Shown here piece by piece: positions 29,768-37,736 of a DNA stretch of 64,000 bases. A program made the position numbers and the translations under genes. The notes below the pieces were generated by a model. It was given only the letters and a program-made list of their open reading frames with translations, searched no databases and was not told the DNA's origin. The first letter of the stretch is position 1. Each line of letters begins with the position of its first letter. Origin of the DNA: Hyphomicrobiales bacterium (GTDB taxonomy: Bacteria; Pseudomonadota; Alphaproteobacteria; Rhizobiales; Rhizobiaceae); assembly GCA_900473685.1 (NCBI GenBank), contig UCNE01000010.1, forward strand, positions 279,542 through 343,541, read 5' to 3'.

Positions 29768-31432
29768 TCATTCGACCCGGGCGAAAAAGCCGCTCCAGGC
29801 CGGTAGTGTGATGGTGTCGCCGGTCAATGCCGATCCAAAGCCATGGCCTTCAAGCACATCGAGCTTTTCAACCGGCTGTTTGACGGTCACCGCCTCCCCG
29901 CTCATGTTGAACAGGCACAAAATCGTCTCGTTGCCGAATGTGCGTTCGAAGCCGAGCAGGGGCGCTTCGTAGGCGCGGAACTCGATTTCGCCCTTGGCAA
30001 AGGCCGGATGGTGCTTGCGGAATGCGAGAAAACGCCGGTAGTGGTTGAGCACCGAATCCGGGTCCGTCTGCTGTTCGGAAACGGCGCGGCCAAGATGCTC
30101 CTTCGGCACCGGCAGCCAGGGCTTGCCCTCGCCGAAGCCGCCATTGACAGCGTTCTTGTCCCACACCATCGGCGTCCGGCAGCCGTCGCGGCCCTTGAAA
30201 TCCGGCCAGAACTGGATGCCGTACGGATCTTGCAGGTCTTCGAAAGCGAGTTCGGCCTCGGTCAGGCCAAGCTCTTCGCCCTGATAGATGCAGACAGAGC
30301 CGCGCAAGGTCATCAGCAGGCTGGCAAGGAACTTTGCGTGGGCATCCTGATCGGCAATACCCTGGCCCCAGCGGCTAACATGGCGCACGACGTCATGATT
30401 GGAAAATGCCCAGCAAGCCCAGCCTTCCGGGGCAGCCCGGGCAAAATCATGCAGCACCTGCGCGACGCCTGATGGCGTCAACGGATCCGGCGCCAGGAAC
30501 TCGAAGGCGTAGCACATGTGCATCTTGTCGTTGCCGGATGTGTATTGCCCGGCGATCTCAAGGCCGATCTGGCTGTCGCCGACTTCGCCGACCGCGGCGA
30601 TTGCCGGGAATTCGTCCATGACGGCGCGGAAGCGCTTGAGGAATGCGAGGTTTTCCGGGCGGTTCTTGTCGTAGAGATGTTCCTGATAATTGTACGGATT
30701 GACCGCCGGCGCCGTATTGGCATTGCGGTGCTCCGGCGCCAGCGCCGGGTTGTCGCGCAGTTCCAGATCGTGGAAATAGAAGTTGATCGTATCCAGCCGG
30801 AAGCCATCAACGCCGCGTTCCAGCCAGAAGCGCTCGACGGCCAGAAGCGCATCCTGAACTTGCGGATTATGCAGGTTGAGGTCCGGCTGCGAGGTCAGGA
30901 AGTTGTGCATGTAATATTGCAGGCGTGTCGGATCCCACTGCCACGCCGAGCCACCGAAGATCGACATCCAGTTGTTCGGCGGCGTGCCATCCGGCTTGGA
31001 ATCCGACCAGACATACCAGTCCGCTTTCGGATTGAACCGGCTGGACCGGCTTTCGACGAACCACGGATGCTGGTCCGAGGTATGGGACAACACCAGATCG
31101 ATCATCACGCGGATACCGAGGCGGTGGGCTTCGGCGATCAGCGCATCGAAATCGGCAAGCAGGCCGAAGATTGGGTCGACGCCGGTATAGTTCGATACGT
31201 CATAGCCGAAATCCTTCATCGGCGAGGTGAAGAACGGCGAGATCCAGATTGCGTCGACACCGAGCGAGGCGACATGCGCCAGACGGGCAGTGATCCCCTT
31301 CAGGTCACCGATGCCGTCGCCGTTCGAATCCTGGTAGGAGCGCGGATAGATCTGATAGATCACCGCGCCACGCCACCAGTCCCGGTCAGCCTGCAATGTG
31401 GAACCACTTGCCTTGGTCATGCTCGTATTCAT
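29768..31432 (-). CDS. aglA: alpha-glucosidase (GH13)
   Basis: Glycoside hydrolase of 554 residues that hydrolyses imported alpha-glucosides such as sucrose, maltose or trehalose to glucose. The GH13 motifs are present in order: DLVLSHTSD, GFRLDTINF (nucleophile Asp near residue 219), a VGEVGD acid/base region (near residue 282) and SNHDVVRH. No signal peptide is seen, so it acts inside the cell. The ATG at 31432 is chosen over a Met four codons later. It sits between permease aglG and ATPase aglK, which is the order of the Sinorhizobium meliloti agl operon. The exact sugar preference is not readable. Confidence 0.93.
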   Translation of the reverse strand: MNTSMTKASGSTLQADRDWWRGAVIYQIYPRSYQDSNGDGIGDLKGITARLAHVASLGVDAIWISPFFTSPMKDFGYDVSNYTGVDPIFGLLADFDALIAEAHRLGIRVMIDLVLSHTSDQHPWFVESRSSRFNPKADWYVWSDSKPDGTPPNNWMSIFGGSAWQWDPTRLQYYMHNFLTSQPDLNLHNPQVQDALLAVERFWLERGVDGFRLDTINFYFHDLELRDNPALAPEHRNANTAPAVNPYNYQEHLYDKNRPENLAFLKRFRAVMDEFPAIAAVGEVGDSQIGLEIAGQYTSGNDKMHMCYAFEFLAPDPLTPSGVAQVLHDFARAAPEGWACWAFSNHDVVRHVSRWGQGIADQDAHAKFLASLLMTLRGSVCIYQGEELGLTEAELAFEDLQDPYGIQFWPDFKGRDGCRTPMVWDKNAVNGGFGEGKPWLPVPKEHLGRAVSEQQTDPDSVLNHYRRFLAFRKHHPAFAKGEIEFRAYEAPLLGFERTFGNETILCLFNMSGEAVTVKQPVEKLDVLEGHGFGSALTGDTITLPAWSGFFARVE

Positions 31433-31464
31433 TCCAGTAGACGTCCTTGTACTATCGAAAAGTC

Positions 31465-32610
31465 TCAGCCGCCCTTGACCGATCCCGCCAGCAGGCCACG
31501 CACGAGGTAGCGCTGCAGGGTGAAGAAGACGATCAGGGGCACGATGATGGTGATGAAGGCCGATGCCGTCAGGATTTCCCAGTTGCCGCCGCGTGAGCCG
31601 AGCAGGTTGACCAAGCGGCCGGTGAGGACCAACTCGTCATTGCCGGTTCCGAGGAACACCATGGCGACCAGCAGGTCGTTCCAGGTCCACAGGAACTGGA
31701 AGATCGAGAACGAGGCGAGCGCCGGGAACGACAGAGGCAGGATTATCTTGATGAAGATATCGAAATCGCTGGCGCCATCGACGCGGGCCGATTCCAGAAT
31801 TTCGCGTGGCAGGCCTGCCATATAGTTGCGCAAGAGATAGATGGCGAGTGGCAGGCCGAAACCCATATGCGCCAGCCAGATACCGACATAGGTCTTGGCC
31901 GGAACACCGAAGAACGCGCCGACGCCATTGTACAGTTTCAACAGCGGGATCAGCGACATCTGCAGCGGTACGACCAGAAGGCCGACGACAACGGCGATCA
32001 GGATCGCCCGGCCGGGAAACTTCATCCAGGCCAGTGCGTAAGCGGCGAACGCCGCAACGAGGATCGGGATGATCGTCGCCGGAATGGCAACCGTCAGCGA
32101 GTTGATGAAGGATGCACCAATGCCTGCTGCCCGCATGACTTCGCGGTAGTTGTCGAAGGTGAAGCGCGGGGGAACGGCGGCGGTATAGAAGATGCGTTGA
32201 CCGCGTGTGCCTTCCATGCGGGCCGGCGAGACGATTTCGTAGCTGCCGTCGTCCTTGACCGTCAGCGTCTGCCCGTCACCGATATCAGCGACTGCATCGG
32301 CCTCAAAGGCGGTGGGCTGCAACGGACGGAAACCGAAGGCCGAGACCTTGGCCACGCCGCTTTCCAGCAAATTGCCCGCGATGACGAATTTGCCGTCACG
32401 TTCTACTTGCGTTTCGGGGGAAGCGGCACGGCCGGTCATGTTTTGCGATGACGTGGAGAGCGCCGTCCACCAGCCGGAAACGGCGAGCTGATCCTTGTCA
32501 CGCAGCGACGAGATCAACAGGCCAGCGGTCGGCAGGGTCCAGAGGGTCACAAGCAGGATCACGGAAAGATGGACGACCCAGATGAGGGGCGAGCGGGAAG
32601 AAGCAATCAT
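31465..32610 (-). CDS. aglG: alpha-glucoside ABC transporter permease
   Basis: Inner-membrane permease of 381 residues. After the first helix (about 12-33) comes a non-membrane segment of roughly 110 residues, then five further helices and the EAA loop (LPREILESARVDGASDFDIF). This extra segment follows the first helix, so by the usual topology it would be periplasmic, and it is characteristic of AglG relatives. The ATG at 32610 has GGAGGGCC ten bases upstream and sits two bases past the end of aglF. Confidence 0.9.
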   Translation of the reverse strand: MIASSRSPLIWVVHLSVILLVTLWTLPTAGLLISSLRDKDQLAVSGWWTALSTSSQNMTGRAASPETQVERDGKFVIAGNLLESGVAKVSAFGFRPLQPTAFEADAVADIGDGQTLTVKDDGSYEIVSPARMEGTRGQRIFYTAAVPPRFTFDNYREVMRAAGIGASFINSLTVAIPATIIPILVAAFAAYALAWMKFPGRAILIAVVVGLLVVPLQMSLIPLLKLYNGVGAFFGVPAKTYVGIWLAHMGFGLPLAIYLLRNYMAGLPREILESARVDGASDFDIFIKIILPLSFPALASFSIFQFLWTWNDLLVAMVFLGTGNDELVLTGRLVNLLGSRGGNWEILTASAFITIIVPLIVFFTLQRYLVRGLLAGSVKGG

Positions 32611-32611
32611 C

Positions 32612-33622
32612 TCAATGGCCCTCCATTTCCTTGGCAGCGTTGCGGATGTTCCAGATCATGATCGGGATCACCAGCACCATGATGATGACGGCGATCGCGG
32701 CACCGCGGCCGAAGTCACCGCCACCGCGGAACATCCAGTCGAACATCAGATTGGCGAGAACCTGGCTTTGCCACTGCCCGTTGGTCATGGCGAGAACGAT
32801 GTCGAAGACCTTGAGCACCAGGATGGTGATGGTGGTCCAGACAACGGCGATCGTGCCCCACATCTGCGGGATCATGATCTTGAAGAAGATCTGCAGGCCA
32901 TTGGCGCCGTCGATGACGGCAGCCTCGATGGTTTCCTCCGGAATGCCGCGCAGGGCGGCCGACAGGATGACCATCGCAAAGCCGGTCTGGATCCAGATCA
33001 GGATCACCATCAGGAAGAAATTGTTCCAGAACGGCAGCGTTACCCAGGCTTCCGGCGTACCGCCGAAATAGACGACGACGGCATTCAGCAGGCCGATCTG
33101 CGCGGTACCTTCGGCACGGTAGTCGTAGATAAATTTCCAGATGACCGAGGCACCGACGAAGGAGATCGCCATCGGCATGAAGATCAGCGTCTTGGCGATA
33201 TTGCCCCACCAGATGCGATCGGTCAGCGCCGCGATGATCAGGCCGAAGAACGTCGCGGCAGCAGGCACGACCAAAAGCCAGAGGAAATTGTTGTAGATCG
33301 ACTGGCGGAATTCGCCGTCGTTGAACATCCAGATGAAATTGTTGAGACCGACGAAATTCTCGCCCGCCCTGTCATGCAGACTGAGCCAGACGGAGGCGAT
33401 CACCGGATAGATCAGGTAAATGGTCAGCGACAACAGCGCCGGACCGAGGAAGAGCCATGGCCGGATGGCATTGGTGATGCGCAGGTTGCGCGAGGCGACC
33501 GGACCCGTCAGGCCTTTCGATGGAAACAGCTTGTCGAGAATCCAGTTCGTGCCGAAGAAATAGGCGGCACAGCCAAGAACGCCGGCGGCCATCATGGCAA
33601 TGGCAAATATCAACTGCTGCAT
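32612..33622 (-). CDS. aglF: alpha-glucoside ABC transporter permease
   Basis: Inner-membrane permease of 336 residues. It opens with a helix (LIFAIAMMAAGVLGCAAYFFG) followed by the rest of the MalF-type helices and an EAA loop (GIPEETIEAAVIDGANGLQIFFKI). The start at 33622 is supported by GGGGAGGACG upstream; a longer open frame into the intergenic region is not used. It is one base away from aglG and about 300 bases downstream of aglE. Confidence 0.92.
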   Translation of the reverse strand: MQQLIFAIAMMAAGVLGCAAYFFGTNWILDKLFPSKGLTGPVASRNLRITNAIRPWLFLGPALLSLTIYLIYPVIASVWLSLHDRAGENFVGLNNFIWMFNDGEFRQSIYNNFLWLLVVPAAATFFGLIIAALTDRIWWGNIAKTLIFMPMAISFVGASVIWKFIYDYRAEGTAQIGLLNAVVVYFGGTPEAWVTLPFWNNFFLMVILIWIQTGFAMVILSAALRGIPEETIEAAVIDGANGLQIFFKIMIPQMWGTIAVVWTTITILVLKVFDIVLAMTNGQWQSQVLANLMFDWMFRGGGDFGRGAAIAVIIMVLVIPIMIWNIRNAAKEMEGH

Positions 33623-33925
33623 GGCAACGTCCTCCCCAGGAATGTAAGGCCGGTTATACGGCCTGCCCGCCCTTTTTGCGTGCTGCTCCCGGCTTTTCGG
33701 GAGAAAACATCGCAAGAATGGTCACACCGTCTACGATGCCGGAACACTCAGTGCGGCCGGCAAGGGTGTGTTCAATTCAAAAAGGACTTCGTTTGTCAGC
33801 TTCCCCCAAGCCGTTCCGCCGCGCCCATTTGACCGGGCAGCTTGCAGACGGCGTATCAGGCCTCGCAGTTTCTTGAATGTGGCTCCGGGATTTTCGCCCG
33901 GAGCCGTTGGTGTATCGGGCGATCT
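33623..33925. other. aglE-aglF intercistronic region
   Basis: A 303-base gap inside the agl operon. It holds a perfect 9-bp hairpin GGCTCCGGG/CCCGGAGCC (33881-33905) about 20 bases after the aglE stop and a 6-bp CTCCCG/CGGGAG hairpin (33686-33703). Neither has a T tract, so partial termination or mRNA protection that favours the binding-protein transcript is more likely than full stop. No ORF or second promoter is evident. Confidence 0.5.
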
Positions 33926-35284
33926 TTACTTGATCGAGTCCCAGGCCTTCTGGATGCCGTCGGCAACGTCCTTGGCCGACTTGCCACCGACATAATCGAC
34001 CATGCCGGTCCAGAATGCGCCGGCACCGATCTTGCCAGGCATCAGGTCGGAACCGTCGAAACGGAAGGTTGTGGCATTAAGCAGGATTTCGCCCTGCTTC
34101 TTCATCGGGCCGTTGGCATAGGTGTCCTTGTTGGCACTCTTCAGCGGCGTCAGGAAGCTCGACTGCGCCATCCAGACTTCATGCGCGATCGGCGTTTCCA
34201 GGAACTCGATGAAGGCGCGGGCCGCCGGCGTGTCCTTGGTGATCATGGCGAGCGTGCCGGCACCGAGAACCGGATTGCCGAGATCCGGCTTGCTGGCGTA
34301 AGGCGGCATGTAGAAGAAGTCGGCATCTTCGCCAACCTTGGTGCCTTCCGGGAAGAAGGACGGGATGAACGACGCCTGATGGTGCAGGTAGCACTTCGGC
34401 GGCGAGGCAAACAGGCCCTTCGGGCTGTCGCGGAAGTCGGCGGACGCAACGGCAGCAGCGCCACCATCGACATTCTTGTCGTTCTTGGCGAACCAGCCGA
34501 ATTCATCGATGGCGCCGACGACAGCCGGGTCGTTGAACGGGATGGCGTTGGTGACCCACTTGTCATAGGTCTCCGCCGGCTGCGTGCGCAGCATCATGTC
34601 CTCGACCCAGTCGGTGGCCGGCCAGCCGGTCGCGCCGCCGGAACCGAGACCAATGCACCACGGCGTGCCGCCATCAGCAACGATCTTTTCGGTCAGCGCC
34701 TTCAGGTCTTCCATCGTCTTCGGAACTTCATAGCCGGAGTCCTCGAAGTTTTCCGGCACGTACCAAACCAGCGACTTTACGTCGATTTTGTAGGGGAATG
34801 CGTAGAGAGCTTTCGTGCCGTCCTTGCCGGCATAGGTCGACAGATCGACCCAGGACTGGCCAGCGGCGTAATTTTCGAGAAGCCACTTCTGGGTTTCTTC
34901 GCCGAGCGGCGTCAGATAGCCCTTCGAGGCGAGGTCGGCGATCAGGCCCGGCTGCGGCAGGATGGCAACATCCGGCGGGCTACCGGCCTGCGTGTCGATG
35001 ACGATCTGCTGTTCGTAGTTCTCGGATGAGGAGTATTTCACCTCGACGCCGGTCGCATCACGGAAATAGTCGAGCATGGATTCAGCCAGAGCTTCGTCTT
35101 CGCCGCGCCACGGTCCGAAGATCGTCAGCGTCTGACCCTTGAGGTCATGGCTTTTCTTGAACTCTTCGAAGCTTGCCCAATTGAATTTGGAATCTTCACC
35201 CGGCTTGAATTTCAGCTCGGCGGCGTTCGTGGCACCCGCCACAAGCGCGAGCGCCGCCACCCCCAACAAGAATGTTCTCTTCAC
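33926..35284 (-). CDS. aglE: alpha-glucoside-binding periplasmic protein
   Basis: Extracellular binding protein of 452 residues that delivers alpha-glucosides to AglFG. The GTG start at 35284 has GGGAGGA seven bases upstream and yields a proper signal peptide (VKRTFLLGVAALALVAGATNAAEL, cleavage near NAA); an upstream ATG frame would disrupt this. The mature part has MalE-type features (LTIFGPWRGEDE near residue 58, EQQIVIDTQAGSPPDVAILP). It is the first gene of the operon, with a LacI-type operator about 67 bases upstream of the start. Confidence 0.93.
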   Translation of the reverse strand: MKRTFLLGVAALALVAGATNAAELKFKPGEDSKFNWASFEEFKKSHDLKGQTLTIFGPWRGEDEALAESMLDYFRDATGVEVKYSSSENYEQQIVIDTQAGSPPDVAILPQPGLIADLASKGYLTPLGEETQKWLLENYAAGQSWVDLSTYAGKDGTKALYAFPYKIDVKSLVWYVPENFEDSGYEVPKTMEDLKALTEKIVADGGTPWCIGLGSGGATGWPATDWVEDMMLRTQPAETYDKWVTNAIPFNDPAVVGAIDEFGWFAKNDKNVDGGAAAVASADFRDSPKGLFASPPKCYLHHQASFIPSFFPEGTKVGEDADFFYMPPYASKPDLGNPVLGAGTLAMITKDTPAARAFIEFLETPIAHEVWMAQSSFLTPLKSANKDTYANGPMKKQGEILLNATTFRFDGSDLMPGKIGAGAFWTGMVDYVGGKSAKDVADGIQKAWDSIK

Positions 35285-35350
35285 GTCATTTCCTCCCAAG
35301 AAAGACCCGACCCATTGATGCCGGGCGAACACCGCAGCGCCGCCAAAATT

Positions 35351-35362
35351 CAAAGCGCTTTG
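35351..35362. promoter_or_regulatory. LacI-type operator upstream of aglE
   Basis: Perfect 12-bp palindrome CAAAGCGCTTTG, 67 bases upstream of the aglE start. The identical sequence occurs at 35554-35565 upstream of aglR. The central CG and symmetry are typical of LacI-family sites, so it is the likely AglR operator. Confidence 0.85.
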
Positions 35363-35553
35363 AGTTTGCTAACAAACCATTGCCACAGGCATCAAGTCAA
35401 GAGCTTTCCCGCAATGGGCGAACAAAGCCCCAATTCATGCAGTGCAGCGAAGGTTTGCAGCGCAATGGAGCGGATTTTTCTGGTTGATCAGCAAAGCCGA
35501 TGATACAAAATCCATCGCGCGTTGTGGACTGAAAGCAAATACAACATAAAAAT

Positions 35554-35565
35554 CAAAGCGCTTTG
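35554..35565. promoter_or_regulatory. LacI-type operator upstream of aglR
   Basis: Second perfect copy of CAAAGCGCTTTG, 17 bases before the aglR start and 203 bases from the copy near aglE. It would allow autoregulation and looping with the other copy. Confidence 0.85.
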
Positions 35566-35581
35566 GGAGTGTGCGCTTGCC

Positions 35582-36613
35582 ATGAACGTGAATTTGAAGC
35601 AGCTGGCGGAGATGTTGGGCCTGTCGCAAACAACAGTCAGCCGGGCGCTCAACGGTTATCCGGAAGTTAACGCCGAAACACGCCAGCGGGTCTTGAGTGC
35701 GGTGCGGGAAACGGGCTACCGGCCGAACCGTGCAGCTCAAAGACTGGCAACAGGCCGCGCCGGCTCGATCGGGCTGGTCATGCCGATCGCGCAGGGTATC
35801 GATTCCGATGTGCATTTCGGAGAATTCCTCGCTGGGCTCGGCGAAGAATCCGTCCGGCATGATTTTCATTTCGTCATCAATCCGAGCGCACCCGACGACG
35901 AGGAGGCGACCTTCAAGCGGCTGGCCGCCAGCGGCAACGTCGATGCGTTGTTTCTCGCCTATGTGCGCGCCAACGATCCGCGCATCGCTATGCTGAAATC
36001 ACTGTCGATCCCGTTCGTCGTCCACGGCCGGGCGATCGGCCAGCCGGCCGACTATCCCTTTCTCGATATCGACAATACCGGTGCCTTTTATGATGCGACC
36101 CGCCTGCTCATTCAGCTCGGACACCGGCGGATCGCGCTGATCAACGGGCCAGGAAACCTGACATTCTCCATTCGCCGGATGAAGGGCATGCGCCGCGCGC
36201 TTGAGGAGAACGGGCTGCAGTTCGATGAAAGTCTGGTTCAGAACTCACTGATGACCGACGAATACGGTCACCGCGCCATGCAGCAATTTCTTGAACAAGG
36301 CGAACCGCCGACCGCCGTTCTTTGCTCCAGCACCGTGATCGCGCTTGGAGCCGTAAGGGCCATCAATCGGGTCGGCCTGCAGATCGGCCGCGATATTTCG
36401 CTGATTGCCCATGACGACGTGCTGCCGATGCTGAAACCTGAAAATTTCAGCGTGCCGCTGACAACCACGCGCTCGTCGCTGCGGGCGGCGGGCTCACGCA
36501 TCGCCACCCGGCTGATTTCCGGCATTCTCAAGACCGGCGAATACCCGGAACAGGAATTGTGGCGAACGGAACTGATCGTCAGGGCCTCGACCGGCCCTGC
36601 TCCGAAATCGTAG
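35582..36613 (+). CDS. aglR: LacI-family transcriptional regulator of the agl operon
   Basis: Repressor-type regulator of 343 residues with an N-terminal LacI helix-turn-helix (LKQLAEMLGLSQTTVSRALNG, about residues 5-25) and a periplasmic-binding-like sugar domain. A start at 35522 would add 20 residues and place the operator inside the coding region; the ATG at 35582 gives the usual LacI layout, although no strong ribosome site is visible. It is divergent from aglE. Its ligand is presumably an alpha-glucoside or derivative. Confidence 0.92.
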   Translation: MNVNLKQLAEMLGLSQTTVSRALNGYPEVNAETRQRVLSAVRETGYRPNRAAQRLATGRAGSIGLVMPIAQGIDSDVHFGEFLAGLGEESVRHDFHFVINPSAPDDEEATFKRLAASGNVDALFLAYVRANDPRIAMLKSLSIPFVVHGRAIGQPADYPFLDIDNTGAFYDATRLLIQLGHRRIALINGPGNLTFSIRRMKGMRRALEENGLQFDESLVQNSLMTDEYGHRAMQQFLEQGEPPTAVLCSSTVIALGAVRAINRVGLQIGRDISLIAHDDVLPMLKPENFSVPLTTTRSSLRAAGSRIATRLISGILKTGEYPEQELWRTELIVRASTGPAPKS

Positions 36614-36628
36614 CCCGTTCCGCTTGCA

Positions 36629-37528
36629 TCAGAATTTTGGTGCGGCCTTGCCTGCCTTGCGGTAGGCCGCAATCACCGTGTTGGCCATCAGCATGGCGAT
36701 GGTCATCGGGCCGACACCGCCCGGCACTGGCGTGATGACGGCTGCGACTTTGGCGCATTCGTCGAAGGCAACATCGCCGACCAGACGCGACTTTCCTTCA
36801 CCTTTTTCAGGCGCAGCAATACGGTTGATGCCGACATCGATCACGGTGGCGCCGGGCTTGACCCAATCGGCCTTGACCATTTCCGGGCGGCCGACGGCGG
36901 CGACCAGGATATCGGCGCTGCGGCAGACGGAAGCTAGATCCTTGGTACGCGAATGAGCGACGGTCACTGTCGCGTTGGCGGCAAGCAGTAATTGCGCCAT
37001 CGGCTTGCCGAACAGATTGGAACGGCCGATGACGACGGCATTGAGGCCCGACAGGTCCTCGCCATGCGTGCGCTTGACGAAGACCATGGCGCCGGCCGGC
37101 GTACAGGAGACGAGGCCTCCGTCGAGATCGCCGGTCGCCAGCTTGCCGGCATTGACGACATGCAGGCCGTCGACGTCCTTTTCCGGTAGGATGGACTGGA
37201 TGATCGCCTCGGAATTGAAATGCTTCGGCAGCGGCAACTGGACGAGAATGCCGTGCAGGCTTTCATCCTTGTTCAAGGTCTGAACGAGAGCGGCGAGTTC
37301 GGCCTGCGTCGTCTCTTCAGGCAGCGTGTGCTGTACCGAGGTAAACCCGCATTCCTTGGCCATCTTGCTTTTCGAAGAGACATAGGCGTGGCTTGCCGGA
37401 TCGTTTCCGACGATGACGACGGCGAGACCGGTTTTGACGCCGGTCTGTTCGGTCAATGCCTGCGATGCGGTTTTCACGGCATCGATCACCGACGCTGCAA
37501 CTTGTTTGCCATCAATCACGGTCGTCAC
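36629..37528 (-). CDS. folD: methylenetetrahydrofolate dehydrogenase/cyclohydrolase
   Basis: Bifunctional one-carbon enzyme of 299 residues, converting 5,10-methylene-THF to 10-formyl-THF with NADP. The substrate motifs SYVSSKS-type ([15 protein letters not shown] near residue 48) and QLPLPKH, and the C-terminal [14 protein letters not shown] signature are present, as is the NADP site [17 protein letters not shown]. The start is a GTG with GGGAGA upstream. It is convergent with aglR and stands alone. Confidence 0.96.
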   Translation of the reverse strand: MTTVIDGKQVAASVIDAVKTASQALTEQTGVKTGLAVVIVGNDPASHAYVSSKSKMAKECGFTSVQHTLPEETTQAELAALVQTLNKDESLHGILVQLPLPKHFNSEAIIQSILPEKDVDGLHVVNAGKLATGDLDGGLVSCTPAGAMVFVKRTHGEDLSGLNAVVIGRSNLFGKPMAQLLLAANATVTVAHSRTKDLASVCRSADILVAAVGRPEMVKADWVKPGATVIDVGINRIAAPEKGEGKSRLVGDVAFDECAKVAAVITPVPGGVGPMTIAMLMANTVIAAYRKAGKAAPKF

Positions 37529-37736
37529 GCTGCTCTCCCAGATTCTCGTTTGTTCTGTTCACTCTAGTTTCAGCAAAAAATGGCGGCCGCCTCAATGCGT
37601 CCTATGCTGTTCAGATCGAAATAAATTCACCACTGATCCGCGCCAGGTCCAGCATAAACATCACCACGATCTGCGTTCCTATCATTCGTGAAGGATTTTC
37701 GCCGTGCGTCAAAGCGGCCTCCGTGGAGACAGAGTG

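Noticed and set aside
32495..35029. Long plus-strand open frames opposite aglF and aglE
   Set aside because: They are antisense shadows of high-GC genes with clear transporter motifs; no ribosome sites or known domains.
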